Positions 25,967-34,127 of a stretch of DNA of 40,756 nt are shown here, one piece after another; position 1 is the first letter of the stretch, and every line of letters starts with the position of its first letter. The notes under the pieces were generated by a model. It was not told the DNA's origin. It did not search any database and saw only the letters and a program-made list of their open reading frames with translations. The position numbers were made by a program, and so were the translations under genes. Origin of the DNA: JBQLZO01 sp052168315 (lineage in GTDB: Bacteria; Planctomycetota; Phycisphaerae; Phycisphaerales; UBA1924); NCBI GenBank assembly GCA_052168315.1, contig JBQLZO010000015.1, positions 1-40,756 on the forward strand, in the 5' to 3' direction.

Positions 25967-27181
25967 GTGAAGCCCCCCGACCCCACCAAAAAATCAACCA
26001 CTCGCATCGCCTGCGCACGCCACATCACACCCTGGCTCCGCAAAGAACTCGAAGCGCTGAACCACGACATCCAGCACGAAGACCCCCTCGGCCTCCACAT
26101 CGGCGCTTCCATCATCGACGCCCTCGACCTCACCCTCCGACTCCGCACCGCCTCACACATCCTCTACCAGCTCACATCCTTCCGCTGCCCCTCCATCAAG
26201 GCGCTCACCAAGCACATCGCCGCCTACCCATGGGAGCACCTCATCCCGCTCGATGGCTACTTCACCATCCGCTCCTCCGTCACCCACCCGGCCATCGACA
26301 ACGACCTCTACGCCAACCGCCTCGTCAAGGACGCCATCGCCGACCGCTTCACCACCCGGTTCGACCAGCGCCCCGACTCAGGCCCCGACCGCACCGGCGT
26401 CATCCTCCACTTCTACTGGCACGAAGACCGCGCCACCCTCTACCTCAACATCAACGGCCCGCCCCTCTCCGATCGCGGCTACCGCAAACTCCCACACACC
26501 GCACCCATGCGCGAATCCCTCGCCGCCGCCGTCCTCATCGCCGCCGGATACGACGGAACCACCCCCCTCATCAACCCCATGTGCGGCAGCGGCACCCTCG
26601 CCATCGAGGCCGCACTCATCGCCACCAACCGAGCCCCCGGCCTCCTCCGCCCCGCCTGCTCGGCCCTCTTCACCACCCTCAACCTCGAACCCGCATGGCA
26701 GGCCGCCCGAGCCGCCGCCAGAAAGCCCGCCCCCCGCCCCACCGGCTCGCCGCCCATCCCCCCCATCATCGCCACCGACCACGACCCCGCCGCCATAGAC
26801 GCCGCAAGGCGCAACGCCACCACCGCCGGCGTCGACCACCTCATCCAGTTCCAAGCCTGCGACTTCGCCAACACACCCCTCCCCGAAACCCCCGCCGGCG
26901 CCCACATCATCCTCAACCCCGAGTACGGCCAACGCCTCGGCGCCACCCCCGAACTCGCCCAGACCTACGCCCGCATCGCCGAGTTCCTCAAACATCGCTG
27001 CCCCGGAGCCCACGCCCACATCTTCACCGCCTCCAAAGAACTCGCGAAGCACATCACCCTCCGCCCCACCCGCAGGACCCCGTTCCTCAACGCCAACCTC
27101 GAATGCCGCCTCCTGAGCTACGACATCTTCGAGCCCAGACCGCTCGCCGACCCGGACACGGGCAGCCCTGCCAAAATCTGA
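25967..27181 (+). CDS. RlmL/UPF0020-family RNA methyltransferase with altered NPPY motif
   Basis: The product has 404 residues from a GTG at 25967. Residues 13-160 look like a THUMP-type RNA-binding region (IACARHITPWLRKELEAL, then YWHEDRATLYLNINGPPLSDRGYR, the family phrase before the catalytic domain). The SAM-binding motif NPMCGSGTLAIEAALIA is at 203-219. The catalytic NPPY motif of m2G methyltransferases appears as NPEYGQRLG (317-325), with Glu in place of the second Pro. The closest known members methylate 23S rRNA guanine N2 (RlmL type); with the changed motif the activity is uncertain. No ribosome site is obvious. It precedes rpsA by 292 bases on the same strand. Confidence 0.82.
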   Translation: MKPPDPTKKSTTRIACARHITPWLRKELEALNHDIQHEDPLGLHIGASIIDALDLTLRLRTASHILYQLTSFRCPSIKALTKHIAAYPWEHLIPLDGYFTIRSSVTHPAIDNDLYANRLVKDAIADRFTTRFDQRPDSGPDRTGVILHFYWHEDRATLYLNINGPPLSDRGYRKLPHTAPMRESLAAAVLIAAGYDGTTPLINPMCGSGTLAIEAALIATNRAPGLLRPACSALFTTLNLEPAWQAARAAARKPAPRPTGSPPIPPIIATDHDPAAIDAARRNATTAGVDHLIQFQACDFANTPLPETPAGAHIILNPEYGQRLGATPELAQTYARIAEFLKHRCPGAHAHIFTASKELAKHITLRPTRRTPFLNANLECRLLSYDIFEPRPLADPDTGSPAKI

Positions 27182-27473
27182 ACAAGCCGGCACCCATCCG
27201 ATGGTGAGATTCCCGGAAACCCGGATTCTGCTCACCCCGCCCCCGCCCAGCCCCCTACACTCTGAGTTCGCCCCCGGCTCGGCGGCGGGGCGTGCGGCAG
27301 GAGCGTGGACTCCCGCTCACATCACCAATCACCTCCGACCCACCGAAAGGTCCACGGTGGGCGCGTCGTGGCTCCGCTTCAATTCCCGTCCGCCGTGGAC
27401 GAGAAAACGGAATCCACGACGGACGCGAAGCGCCGCCGCCGACGCGACGCGCCATGGACGGATTGAACGGTAC
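27182..27473 (+). promoter_or_regulatory. Structured rpsA leader with competing hairpins
   Basis: Several inverted repeats lie between the methyltransferase stop and rpsA. GGTGAG (27203-27208) pairs with CTCACC (27231-27236) around an inner CCGG/CCGG stem. GTCCACGG (27350-27357) pairs with CCGTGGAC (27393-27400). A 12-base arm at 27388-27399 pairs with 27413-27424 with one mismatch. The last two stems share 27393-27399 and exclude each other. No strong ribosome site precedes the ATG at 27474. This fits autoregulated ribosomal-protein leaders, but is a reading by eye. Confidence 0.5.
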
Positions 27474-29234
27474 ATGATCGACGAAACCCTGATCGCACAG
27501 CTCGGAACCGATGACTTCGACCTCGACGCCGTCCTCAAGGACGCCTTCGGCACCGAGGTCGCCGATGGAAACATGGACTCCCTCCTCGGCGAGGCCATGG
27601 CCGACTTCAAGGCAGACACCATCCTCACCGGACGCGTCATCGGAATGGCCGGCGACGATGTCGTCGTCGATGTCGGGCTCAAGTCCGAAGGACTCATCGA
27701 CAAGAACGAGTTCGAAGACATCGCGCAGGTCCGCCCCGGCGATCAGGTCCAGGTCCTCCTCGAATCCATCGATGAGTCCGGCTCCGTCCAGCTCTCCAAG
27801 CGCAAGGCCGACCGCATCATCGCCTGGAACCGCATCATCGAGACCACCAAGGAAGGCGACATCGTCCGCGGCAAGGTCGTCCGCAAGATCAAGGGCGGCC
27901 TCCTCGTCGACATCGGCGTCCCCGTCTTCCTCCCCGCTTCGCAGGTCGACATCCGCCGCCCCGGCGACATCTCCGAGTACCTCGGCCGCGAGATCCGCGC
28001 CGAGATCCTCAAGATCGACGACGCCCGCCGAAACATCGTCATCTCACGACGCAAGCTCATCGAGCACGAGCGCGACGAGGCCAAGAAGCGACTCCTCACC
28101 TCCATCAAGGAGGGCGACATCGTCAAGGGCACCGTCAAGAACATCGCCGACTTCGGCGCCTTCATCGACCTCGGCGGCATCGACGGCCTCCTCCACATCA
28201 CCGACATGTCATGGGGCCGGGTCAACCACCCCTCCGAGATCGTCCGCATCGACGACGAGATCGAGGTCAAGATCCTCAACATCGACATGAACAAGGAGAA
28301 GATCGCCCTCGGCCTCAAGCAGAAGGAGGCCTCCCCCTGGGAGGAGATCGAGAAGAAGTACCCCGTCAACTCCCGCGTCACCGGCACCGTCGTCAACCTC
28401 ATGTCCTACGGCGCCTTCGTGCGCCTCGAAGACGGCATCGAGGGCCTCGTCCACATCTCCGAGATGTCCTGGACCCGACGCATCAACCACCCCTCAGAAC
28501 TCGTCAAGCCCGGCGACTCCGTCGAGGTCGTCATCCTCGACATCGACAAGAACAAGCAGGAGATCTCCCTCGGCATCAAGCAGACCGAGGTCAACCCCTG
28601 GGAACTCGTCGCCGAGAAGTACCCCCCCGGAACCATCATCGAGGGAACCGTCCGCAACCTCGCCAACTACGGCGCCTTCATCGAGATCGAGCCCGGCATC
28701 GACGGCCTGCTCCATGTCTCGGACATCTCGTGGACCAAGAAGGTCGCGCACCCCAACGAGGTCCTCCAGAAGGGCGATTCCACCCGCTGCGTCGTGCTCG
28801 AGGTCGACCAGACCAAGCAGCGCATCGCGCTGGGCATGAAGCAGCTCACCGAAGACCCCTGGGAATCGGCCATCCCCGGTGCCTACCAGCCCGGCATGGT
28901 CGTCCGCGGCACCGTCACCAAGATCACGAACTTCGGCGTCTTCGTCGAACTCGAGGAAGACCTCGAAGGCCTCCTCCACATCTCCGAACTCGCCGACCAC
29001 AAGGTCGAGAACCCCCAGGATGTCGTCGAGGCCGGCCAGGAACTCGATGTCAAGATCCTCCGAGTCGACACCTCCGACAGGAAGATCGGCCTCTCCCTCA
29101 AGCGCGCCCAGTGGGGCGCGGTCGAGGAGGAACGCGCCGACCGCGAGGAGCGCAAGCGCCCCTCCCGTGCCGAGTCCACCCGCGGCGGAATGGACGACCA
29201 CGGCGCCATGGGCACCGACAAGATCTCCTTCTGA
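27474..29234 (+). CDS. rpsA: 30S ribosomal protein S1
   Basis: The product has 586 residues from the ATG at 27474 (MIDETLIAQLGTDDFDLDAV). It contains six S1 repeats. The first two (about 40-110 and 125-200) are diverged, and the last four carry the strong phrases GAFIDLGGIDGLLHITDMSWGR, GAFVRLEDGIEGLVHISEM, GAFIEIEPGIDGLLHVSDISW and GVFVELEEDLEGLLHISEL. Linkers contain WEEIEKKYP/WELVAEKYP. S1 binds mRNA on the 30S subunit and aids initiation. The C-terminal ~40 residues are charged and Arg/Ser-rich. The start has only weak ribosome-site complementarity, as known for rpsA in gammaproteobacteria. A strong terminator follows at 29272. Confidence 0.97.
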   Translation: MIDETLIAQLGTDDFDLDAVLKDAFGTEVADGNMDSLLGEAMADFKADTILTGRVIGMAGDDVVVDVGLKSEGLIDKNEFEDIAQVRPGDQVQVLLESIDESGSVQLSKRKADRIIAWNRIIETTKEGDIVRGKVVRKIKGGLLVDIGVPVFLPASQVDIRRPGDISEYLGREIRAEILKIDDARRNIVISRRKLIEHERDEAKKRLLTSIKEGDIVKGTVKNIADFGAFIDLGGIDGLLHITDMSWGRVNHPSEIVRIDDEIEVKILNIDMNKEKIALGLKQKEASPWEEIEKKYPVNSRVTGTVVNLMSYGAFVRLEDGIEGLVHISEMSWTRRINHPSELVKPGDSVEVVILDIDKNKQEISLGIKQTEVNPWELVAEKYPPGTIIEGTVRNLANYGAFIEIEPGIDGLLHVSDISWTKKVAHPNEVLQKGDSTRCVVLEVDQTKQRIALGMKQLTEDPWESAIPGAYQPGMVVRGTVTKITNFGVFVELEEDLEGLLHISELADHKVENPQDVVEAGQELDVKILRVDTSDRKIGLSLKRAQWGAVEEERADREERKRPSRAESTRGGMDDHGAMGTDKISF

Positions 29235-29271
29235 TCACGACCGGTCCCCACCCACAACCCACACCACCCAC

Positions 29272-29306
29272 GACGCGGGCCCATCGGCCCGCGTCTTTCA
29301 TTTTTT
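29272..29306 (+). terminator. rpsA intrinsic terminator
   Basis: GACGCGGGCC (29272-29281) and GGCCCGCGTC (29286-29295) form a perfect ten-pair stem with a CATC loop, followed by TTTCATTTTTT. It lies 38 bases after the rpsA stop. The same CATC loop is found in the uvrA terminator. Confidence 0.93.
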
Positions 29307-29736
29307 CCTGCCCCGCCCGCACGATCCCCACGCGCAGACCGCGCCAATCCCAGGCCCCGCCCGCAGCACCATTCAGACCGCCCCCCGATCCCCACCGGAA
29401 CCCCGCCCACCCCCATCCCCGTATCCTCTTCCTGCACGGCAACCGCTCGATCAGCACATCGCCAGGAACGAAAGCACGAACAGGATCGCAAGTCGACGAC
29501 GGTGCCCATCAAACTGAAGGACGAAATTCGTGGCATTGATCGCAAGCATGGTCTCGTGTCTCCGGTTGTGGTCCCGGGCCGCCCGGCGTTCCCGCCGTCT
29601 GCCCGCTCGTGTCTCCCATACACCGAAACAAGCGGTGTGCCACACCGGTTGCAGGGGCACGATCGCCCACGAATCCGCATCCCACCCGCCCCACCCGTCC
29701 GAGAACCGCCCCCGACGCCCCGTCGGGTTGCGCAGC
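29307..29736. other. Intergenic region after rpsA
   Basis: No supported gene was found in these 430 bases. A reverse-strand 32-codon frame (29549-29451) has an ATG behind GGAGA and ends in a hydrophobic segment, but nothing else supports it. A forward GTG at 29530 has a good AAGGA and would extend the next gene by 69 residues, but those residues look like composition-driven, non-protein sequence. Confidence 0.4.
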
Positions 29737-31770
29737 GTGTTCACACCACGCAACACACACCGTCGCACCGCGCCCACGCGTCAACGCCGCTCCACGACCG
29801 AGAACACCTCGATCCCCGCGCGCCCGCGCCCCATCGCCCACCGCCGTCCCCTGCACGCCCTGGCCTGCCTCCTCCTCGCCGCCACCGCACTCCCCACCAC
29901 GGCCCACGCCGAGACCCCGTCACCCGCGACCGCCATGCAGGCCTACCGGACCATCGAGCCGTGGATCCGCGAATGGTCCATCCCCGCAGAGCCCGTCCCG
30001 TTCCCGGACCCCAACGCCGCCACCGACGATCTCGGGCTCGCCGTCCTCCGCGCCGACGCCGCGCCCCAGCACCTCCCGGGAGTCGCGGTCATCCTCCGCC
30101 TCTCCGGGCGCGTCCTCGGCCGCGGCATCGCCTTCGCCGATGACAACACCGCCCTCTGGCGCGCTACCCGCCTTGCCTGGCAGGATGCCGATGCCAACCT
30201 CCCGGTCCCGCGCGATGCCCTCCGCGATCGGCGCGCACAGGAGATCGCGCAGCGACTGACCATCTCCATCGAACTCGCCGCACAGCCCATCCCCGTCACC
30301 GACGACTCATTCGAATCGCTCGACTGGCGCGCCACCCCCGGCGCCGCCGGCGTCGCCATCCGCCGCGCCGACCGATGGGATGCCACATTCCCTTCAGAAC
30401 TCGCCCTCCGAGCCCAGCCCATCGGCACGGCCCTCCGCGTCCTCGCACACGCCGTCGATCCCTCCATCGAATCGCTCGCCCAACTCCGCGAACGCGTCGG
30501 CGTGCCGTACCACTTCAAGGCCACCCACCTCGCACAGATCGAACCCGAACTCGCCCCGGAGTTCCTCCACCGTGCCGGACGCCTCGTGCTCCTGAGCGCT
30601 GTCGATGTCCCCGCGCTCCACGCCGCCGGCGCATCCATGGCCGCGAACCTCATCCGCCAGCGCTGGCGCGGCGCCGAGCCCCACGGGCTCCATGGCGAGG
30701 TCCACGCACCCAGCGGGCGATACCGCCAGCACATCGCGCCACCACCCGAGCAGGCCATCGTCGCCCTCGCGCTCGCCACCTTCGCCAACACCGACGGCGT
30801 CGATCCCATCACCCGCCAGCGCGTCGCGCAGGCCGCCGCCGACATACTCGAACACCTCGCCGAGACCACCGAACACGAGAAAGAACCACTCGCCGACCCG
30901 ACCGACGCCGCGCTCATCGTTCTCGCCGCCATCGAGACCATCAAGGCCGAAGCCCCGCTCACCGACCCCGCCCGCGAACTGCTCGACCGCGCCGCCAACG
31001 CCATCGACGCCGCCGCCACCGACCTCCGCCAGGACCCCACGCTGCTCTCCACCGTCCGCCGATCCGTCATCGCCGCCGCCCTCGCCCGAGCCGCCGCTTA
31101 CCACGAACGCGCTGCAGACCCCGAACGCGCCAACGCCGCCCGACGCGACGCCACCGCCCTCACCAGGCAGCTCTACCTCGAGAACGATGCCGGCTCCATC
31201 ATCGCGCTCATGCCGTGGGCCGTCTGGGCCAGCCAGTCACTCGCCGACCAGCGCGATCCCGACGCCGACCGCGATGACAATCAGGAGCCCATCGGCGCCG
31301 CACTGCTCGAGGAAATGCGCCACCAGCTCATCAACGCCCAGATCCAACCGGAGGATGTCGCCAACCAGGATGCAGACCTCGTCGGCGGGTTCGTTTTCAC
31401 ACGCGGCCGATCACTGCTCCCCAACTGGCAGTCCATCCGTCCCACCATCGGGCTCGCCGCCATGCTCGCCACCCCAGACCTCACCCCCGACGATCAGTTC
31501 ATGCCCGCGCTCTCCACCGTGCGCAGCGCCCTCCGCTTCACCCTCCAGCTCCAGGTCACCGACGCCGAAGCCGCCTTCTACGCCGAGCCCGATCGCTCCC
31601 TCGGCGGCGTCCGCCGCTCGCCGTGGAACCACGAGGTCGCGCCCGACGCCACCGCGCTCGCGCTGCTCGCCGTCGCGCAGACACTCGACGCCGTCGCCGA
31701 CTGGTCCAGCCGCCGCCCGCCCATCGCCCCCATCCCCGCCCCCACCACCCCGCCGACCCCAACCCCCTGA
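29737..31770 (+). CDS. Large secreted helical protein, function unknown
   Basis: From a GTG at 29737 the product has 677 residues; the true start could lie nearby (GTG 29530 or TTG 29728). A signal peptide is clear at about residues 33-58 (HRRPLHALACLLLAATALPTTAHAE). The mature protein is Ala/Arg/Asp rich and mostly predicted helical, with long amphipathic stretches (QAIVALALATFANTDG, DAALIVLAAIETIKAEAPL). Near the C-terminus are LVGGFVFTRG, NWQSIRPTIGLAAML and DATALALLAVAQTLDAV. The repeated helix pairs recall alpha/alpha-toroid proteins such as prenyltransferase/squalene-oxidase-repeat proteins, but I cannot assign a family. No cysteine-rich or haem motif. Probably periplasmic. Confidence 0.7.
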   Translation: MFTPRNTHRRTAPTRQRRSTTENTSIPARPRPIAHRRPLHALACLLLAATALPTTAHAETPSPATAMQAYRTIEPWIREWSIPAEPVPFPDPNAATDDLGLAVLRADAAPQHLPGVAVILRLSGRVLGRGIAFADDNTALWRATRLAWQDADANLPVPRDALRDRRAQEIAQRLTISIELAAQPIPVTDDSFESLDWRATPGAAGVAIRRADRWDATFPSELALRAQPIGTALRVLAHAVDPSIESLAQLRERVGVPYHFKATHLAQIEPELAPEFLHRAGRLVLLSAVDVPALHAAGASMAANLIRQRWRGAEPHGLHGEVHAPSGRYRQHIAPPPEQAIVALALATFANTDGVDPITRQRVAQAAADILEHLAETTEHEKEPLADPTDAALIVLAAIETIKAEAPLTDPARELLDRAANAIDAAATDLRQDPTLLSTVRRSVIAAALARAAAYHERAADPERANAARRDATALTRQLYLENDAGSIIALMPWAVWASQSLADQRDPDADRDDNQEPIGAALLEEMRHQLINAQIQPEDVANQDADLVGGFVFTRGRSLLPNWQSIRPTIGLAAMLATPDLTPDDQFMPALSTVRSALRFTLQLQVTDAEAAFYAEPDRSLGGVRRSPWNHEVAPDATALALLAVAQTLDAVADWSSRRPPIAPIPAPTTPPTPTP

Positions 31771-32097
31771 ATCCCCGGATCGCCGCTCACCCCGCGACAC
31801 CGTCCGATTCCGGGACCATCCACCCGCCCGCGGGCCCCCTCCATCCACCGATCCCCCCGCGATCACCCCCACCAGGGGCCAATCACGCACCCGATCCGCC
31901 CCATCAGGCAACCCGCCCGCGCCGCCGCCCGAATCGGAACAAGGTGGTATTCCCATCCGTTCGCCCGTAGGGTGCCAGTACAGTCGATATCAAGGGGCAT
32001 CCCCCGATACGCCCCCGACACACCTCGGACCCGCCGCTCGCCCCATCGAGCCCGCGAAGTCCGGGCGTCCAGATCGCCGCGAAGAAGGAGTGATCGA
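31771..32097. other. Intergenic region with leader hairpin
   Basis: These 327 bases have no supported gene. Near 31988-32009 TATC-AA-GGGG / CCCC-C-GATA form a bulged hairpin about 90 bases before the next start. AAGGAG at 32085-32090 is the ribosome site of that gene. No convincing promoter hexamers were seen. Confidence 0.35.
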
Positions 32098-33075
32098 ATG
32101 AACACCGTTGCCCGCCTCGCTCGCACAGCCTCCATCGGCGCACTCGCCGCGATCGCGCTCAGCGCCACCGCGCTCGCGCAGTCCGGGCCGCGCCCCACCA
32201 CCGCGCAGCTCGATCCCAACACCGCCGGAGCGCCACAGGCCATCATCCGCGACCCGAGGGCTCTCAACATGGAACGCCTCCTCCGACCCATCAGCTTCGA
32301 GGTCGAGGATGCACGCCTCGAGAATGTCATCAACTTCATCCGCGATGTCACCGATGCCGACATCGAACCCCTCTGGGTCGACGATCGCATGGTCGAAGGC
32401 CTCTCCAAGGATGAGCTCGTCACCATCAAGATCGAGAATCTCCCCGCCCTCTCGGCCATCGAACGCCTCCTCCGCCAGGTCACCGACGAATTCGACGCCG
32501 GAACCTGGCAGTTCGCCGAGACCGGCCAGCTCCAGATCGCGCCACGCTCACGCCTCAACAGGATCACCGAACTCAAGATCTACGACATCAACGACCTGAC
32601 CTTCCAGCTCCGCAGCGTCGACAACATCCCCTCCATCGACCTCTCCAGCATCGGCCAGGGCGAGGGCGGCGGCGGGGGCGGCGGCGGCGGGCCCTTCGAA
32701 GAAGACGAGGAAGACGACGAAGACCGCCCCAGCCAGGCCGAACTCGCACGCCAGCTCGTCGACATCATCCAGACCTTCGTCGAGACCGAGCAGTGGGAGG
32801 ACAACGGCGGCACCGCCGGAACCATCCGCTACTTCCGCGGCGCACTGCTCATCCGCGCCCCGGATTACATGCACCGCCAGATCGATGGATACCGCTGGTG
32901 GACCGACCGCCGCGTCGCCGTGAACATCCGCGGCCTCGCCTTCCCGGATGAAACCCCCGAGGCCAAGGCGCGCCGCGCCGCCGAGGAACGCCGCCGCCTC
33001 GCCGAGGAAGAACGCGAACGCAAGCGCCAGGAATTCGAACGCCGCCGCCAGGAGCGCGAGCGCAACCGCGGCTGA
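32098..33075 (+). CDS. Secreted STN/secretin-N-like protein
   Basis: The product has 325 residues from the ATG at 32098, with AAGGAG 7 bases upstream. A signal peptide ends ALA-Gln28. Residues 55-165 (LENVINFIRDVTDADIEPLW, LVTIKIENLPALSAIERLLRQ, WQFAETGQLQIAPRSRLN) resemble the secretin and TonB short N-terminal (STN) fold seen in planctomycete envelope proteins. Then follow a run of nine glycines and an acidic EEDEEDDED stretch near 195-215, a second folded segment (QLVDIIQTFVETEQW, YFRGALLIRAPDYMHRQI), and a highly charged Arg/Glu helix at the end. No secretin barrel is present. It may be a periplasmic scaffold; that is inference. Confidence 0.7.
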   Translation: MNTVARLARTASIGALAAIALSATALAQSGPRPTTAQLDPNTAGAPQAIIRDPRALNMERLLRPISFEVEDARLENVINFIRDVTDADIEPLWVDDRMVEGLSKDELVTIKIENLPALSAIERLLRQVTDEFDAGTWQFAETGQLQIAPRSRLNRITELKIYDINDLTFQLRSVDNIPSIDLSSIGQGEGGGGGGGGGPFEEDEEDDEDRPSQAELARQLVDIIQTFVETEQWEDNGGTAGTIRYFRGALLIRAPDYMHRQIDGYRWWTDRRVAVNIRGLAFPDETPEAKARRAAEERRRLAEEERERKRQEFERRRQERERNRG

Positions 33076-33136
33076 TCACCAGCGATCAACACCGGCAACC
33101 AAACCCTCCCGCACGATCATCAAAGAACCCCGCCAC

Positions 33137-33169
33137 ACGACCGCGCCCCGCGCGGTCGTCTTTAGCTTT
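33137..33169 (+). terminator. Intrinsic terminator after STN-like gene
   Basis: ACGACCGCG (33137-33145) and CGCGGTCGT (33151-33159) form a perfect nine-pair stem with a CCCCG loop, followed by CTTTAGCTTT. It is 62 bases after the stop of the forward gene. Confidence 0.8.
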
Positions 33170-33230
33170 CCAAAGGCTCCGCGAACCGATCACATCCCCA
33201 GCGATCGATTCCGATCTTCACGCCCTCGGT

Positions 33231-33289
33231 TGGGATGGGCCTCCGGCCCATCTCCTCATCCGTGTCTACTTCGGTTCTGAAACGAGGCC
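33231..33289 (+). repeat. REP-like repeat, copy 1
   Basis: This 59-base segment begins TGGGATGGGCC and contains a perfect hairpin GATGGGCC-TCC-GGCCCATC (33234-33252), then TCTCCTCATCCG and ends GAAACGAGGC. It is closely similar to 34069-34127 in the same orientation. One forward translation reads GLRPISS, as in repeats common in planctomycete intergenic DNA. Confidence 0.8.
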
Positions 33290-33297
33290 TTAGCCCG

Positions 33298-33816
33298 CTA
33301 GGCGTTGAGGTTTGCAAACGGCCTACAGCCGAACGCCTCAGCGAACTCTTGGATCATCCTCCGCTCGACCTCACGGGGATCGGCATTCGGAGTGAGCTTC
33401 CAGCACACGACCAGATCATCCGAATCGGGAAGGTGCCAGGTGTAGCGCCCGCCCCAGTGTCCGACCGGCCGACCTGCCCCGAAATCGAGGTATTGTCTGA
33501 GCCGCGATCGTAAGGTCGCTGACTTGCCGGGCGCACCCGCCTTGCCGATGTAGACGATCTTCGAACCCGGAACCCACTTTGCCTCCAACACATCGAGCCT
33601 GACGCTCGGGTCTCTGCCCTTGAAGTGGCCGCCGGTGCTGACCTCCAAGAAATTCGGAACGCCCTCTGCCATCCGCAGCATGATGTAAACGCCGAGATCG
33701 CCGCTCTTCCCGGGCACGCTCGCCAGCTTGCAGTCGCGAAGATCGCGAACCTTGACGAAGCCGGTGAAGCCGTCGGCGCGGAGGCCGTCGACGTTCGCAT
33801 ACCAGGGTGTTGACAT
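33298..33816 (-). CDS. GIY-YIG nuclease-like protein
   Basis: The product has 172 residues from the ATG at 33816, with AAGGG 8 bases upstream. It has the GIY-YIG pattern: GVYI at 42-45, VYIG at 88-91 followed by KAG...TLRSRLRQYL (Arg103/Arg105), and a late acidic helix VERRMIQEFAEAFG ending in RPFANL, where the motif asparagine is found. The spacing between the two signature strands is longer than in small GIY-YIG nucleases, but typical of a family of stand-alone ~170-residue members. Function is unknown; a DNA nuclease is the natural guess. It carries one of four ACGT sites (33791-33794), has lower G+C than the flanks, and lies between the two 59-bp repeats. Confidence 0.72.
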   Translation of the reverse strand: MSTPWYANVDGLRADGFTGFVKVRDLRDCKLASVPGKSGDLGVYIMLRMAEGVPNFLEVSTGGHFKGRDPSVRLDVLEAKWVPGSKIVYIGKAGAPGKSATLRSRLRQYLDFGAGRPVGHWGGRYTWHLPDSDDLVVCWKLTPNADPREVERRMIQEFAEAFGCRPFANLNA

Positions 33817-33849
33817 GAGCGCCCTTAGAGTTGATTGAATAAGCGCCTT

Positions 33850-34002
33850 CTAACTCCGTCGGCAGACCATGCGATGCGGAACTCCGTTGAGCACGACCTT
33901 GGGACCATGATAGGGAATATCCGGTGAGGAAGAGTACTCCGGCACAAGAATCTTCGTGCCCACCACGCGGAGGCTGACCGTGGCCCGGCGTTTCGCGTCC
34001 AT
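33850..34002 (-). CDS. Small protein of unknown function in GIY-YIG islet
   Basis: From an ATG at 34002 this frame encodes 50 residues: MDAKRRATVSLRVVGTKILV then PEYSSSPDIPYHGPKV and VLNGVPHRMVCRRS. Amino-acid content is balanced and protein-like, unlike the Pro/Arg-rich chance frames nearby. The frame is open for 15 more codons upstream to a TGA without another start, so it may be the tail of a longer lost gene. It ends 33 bases before the GIY-YIG start on the same strand. The ribosome site is weak. I do not recognise a family. Confidence 0.4.
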   Translation of the reverse strand: MDAKRRATVSLRVVGTKILVPEYSSSPDIPYHGPKVVLNGVPHRMVCRRS

Positions 34003-34068
34003 TCCCGCGACAGCCCCCGCGACCCGATCAGAACCGTAGATCTCGTCTCAGAACCCTCCCACGCTTGG

Positions 34069-34127
34069 TGGGATGGGCCTCCGGCCCGTCTCCTCATCCG
34101 CTTCCACTTCAGTCCGAAACGAGGTGT
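34069..34127 (+). repeat. REP-like repeat, copy 2
   Basis: This is closely similar over 59 bases to 33231-33289. Its hairpin is GATGGGCC-TCC-GGCCCGTC (34072-34090), in which an A-to-G change keeps pairing as a G-T wobble. It abuts the stop codon of the zntB-like gene. Together the two copies flank the 780-base GIY-YIG islet as direct repeats. Confidence 0.8.

Noticed and set aside
29451..29549. Reverse 32-codon frame ending in a hydrophobic segment
   Set aside because: A GGAGA precedes the ATG, but length, lack of family and lack of context leave it unsupported.
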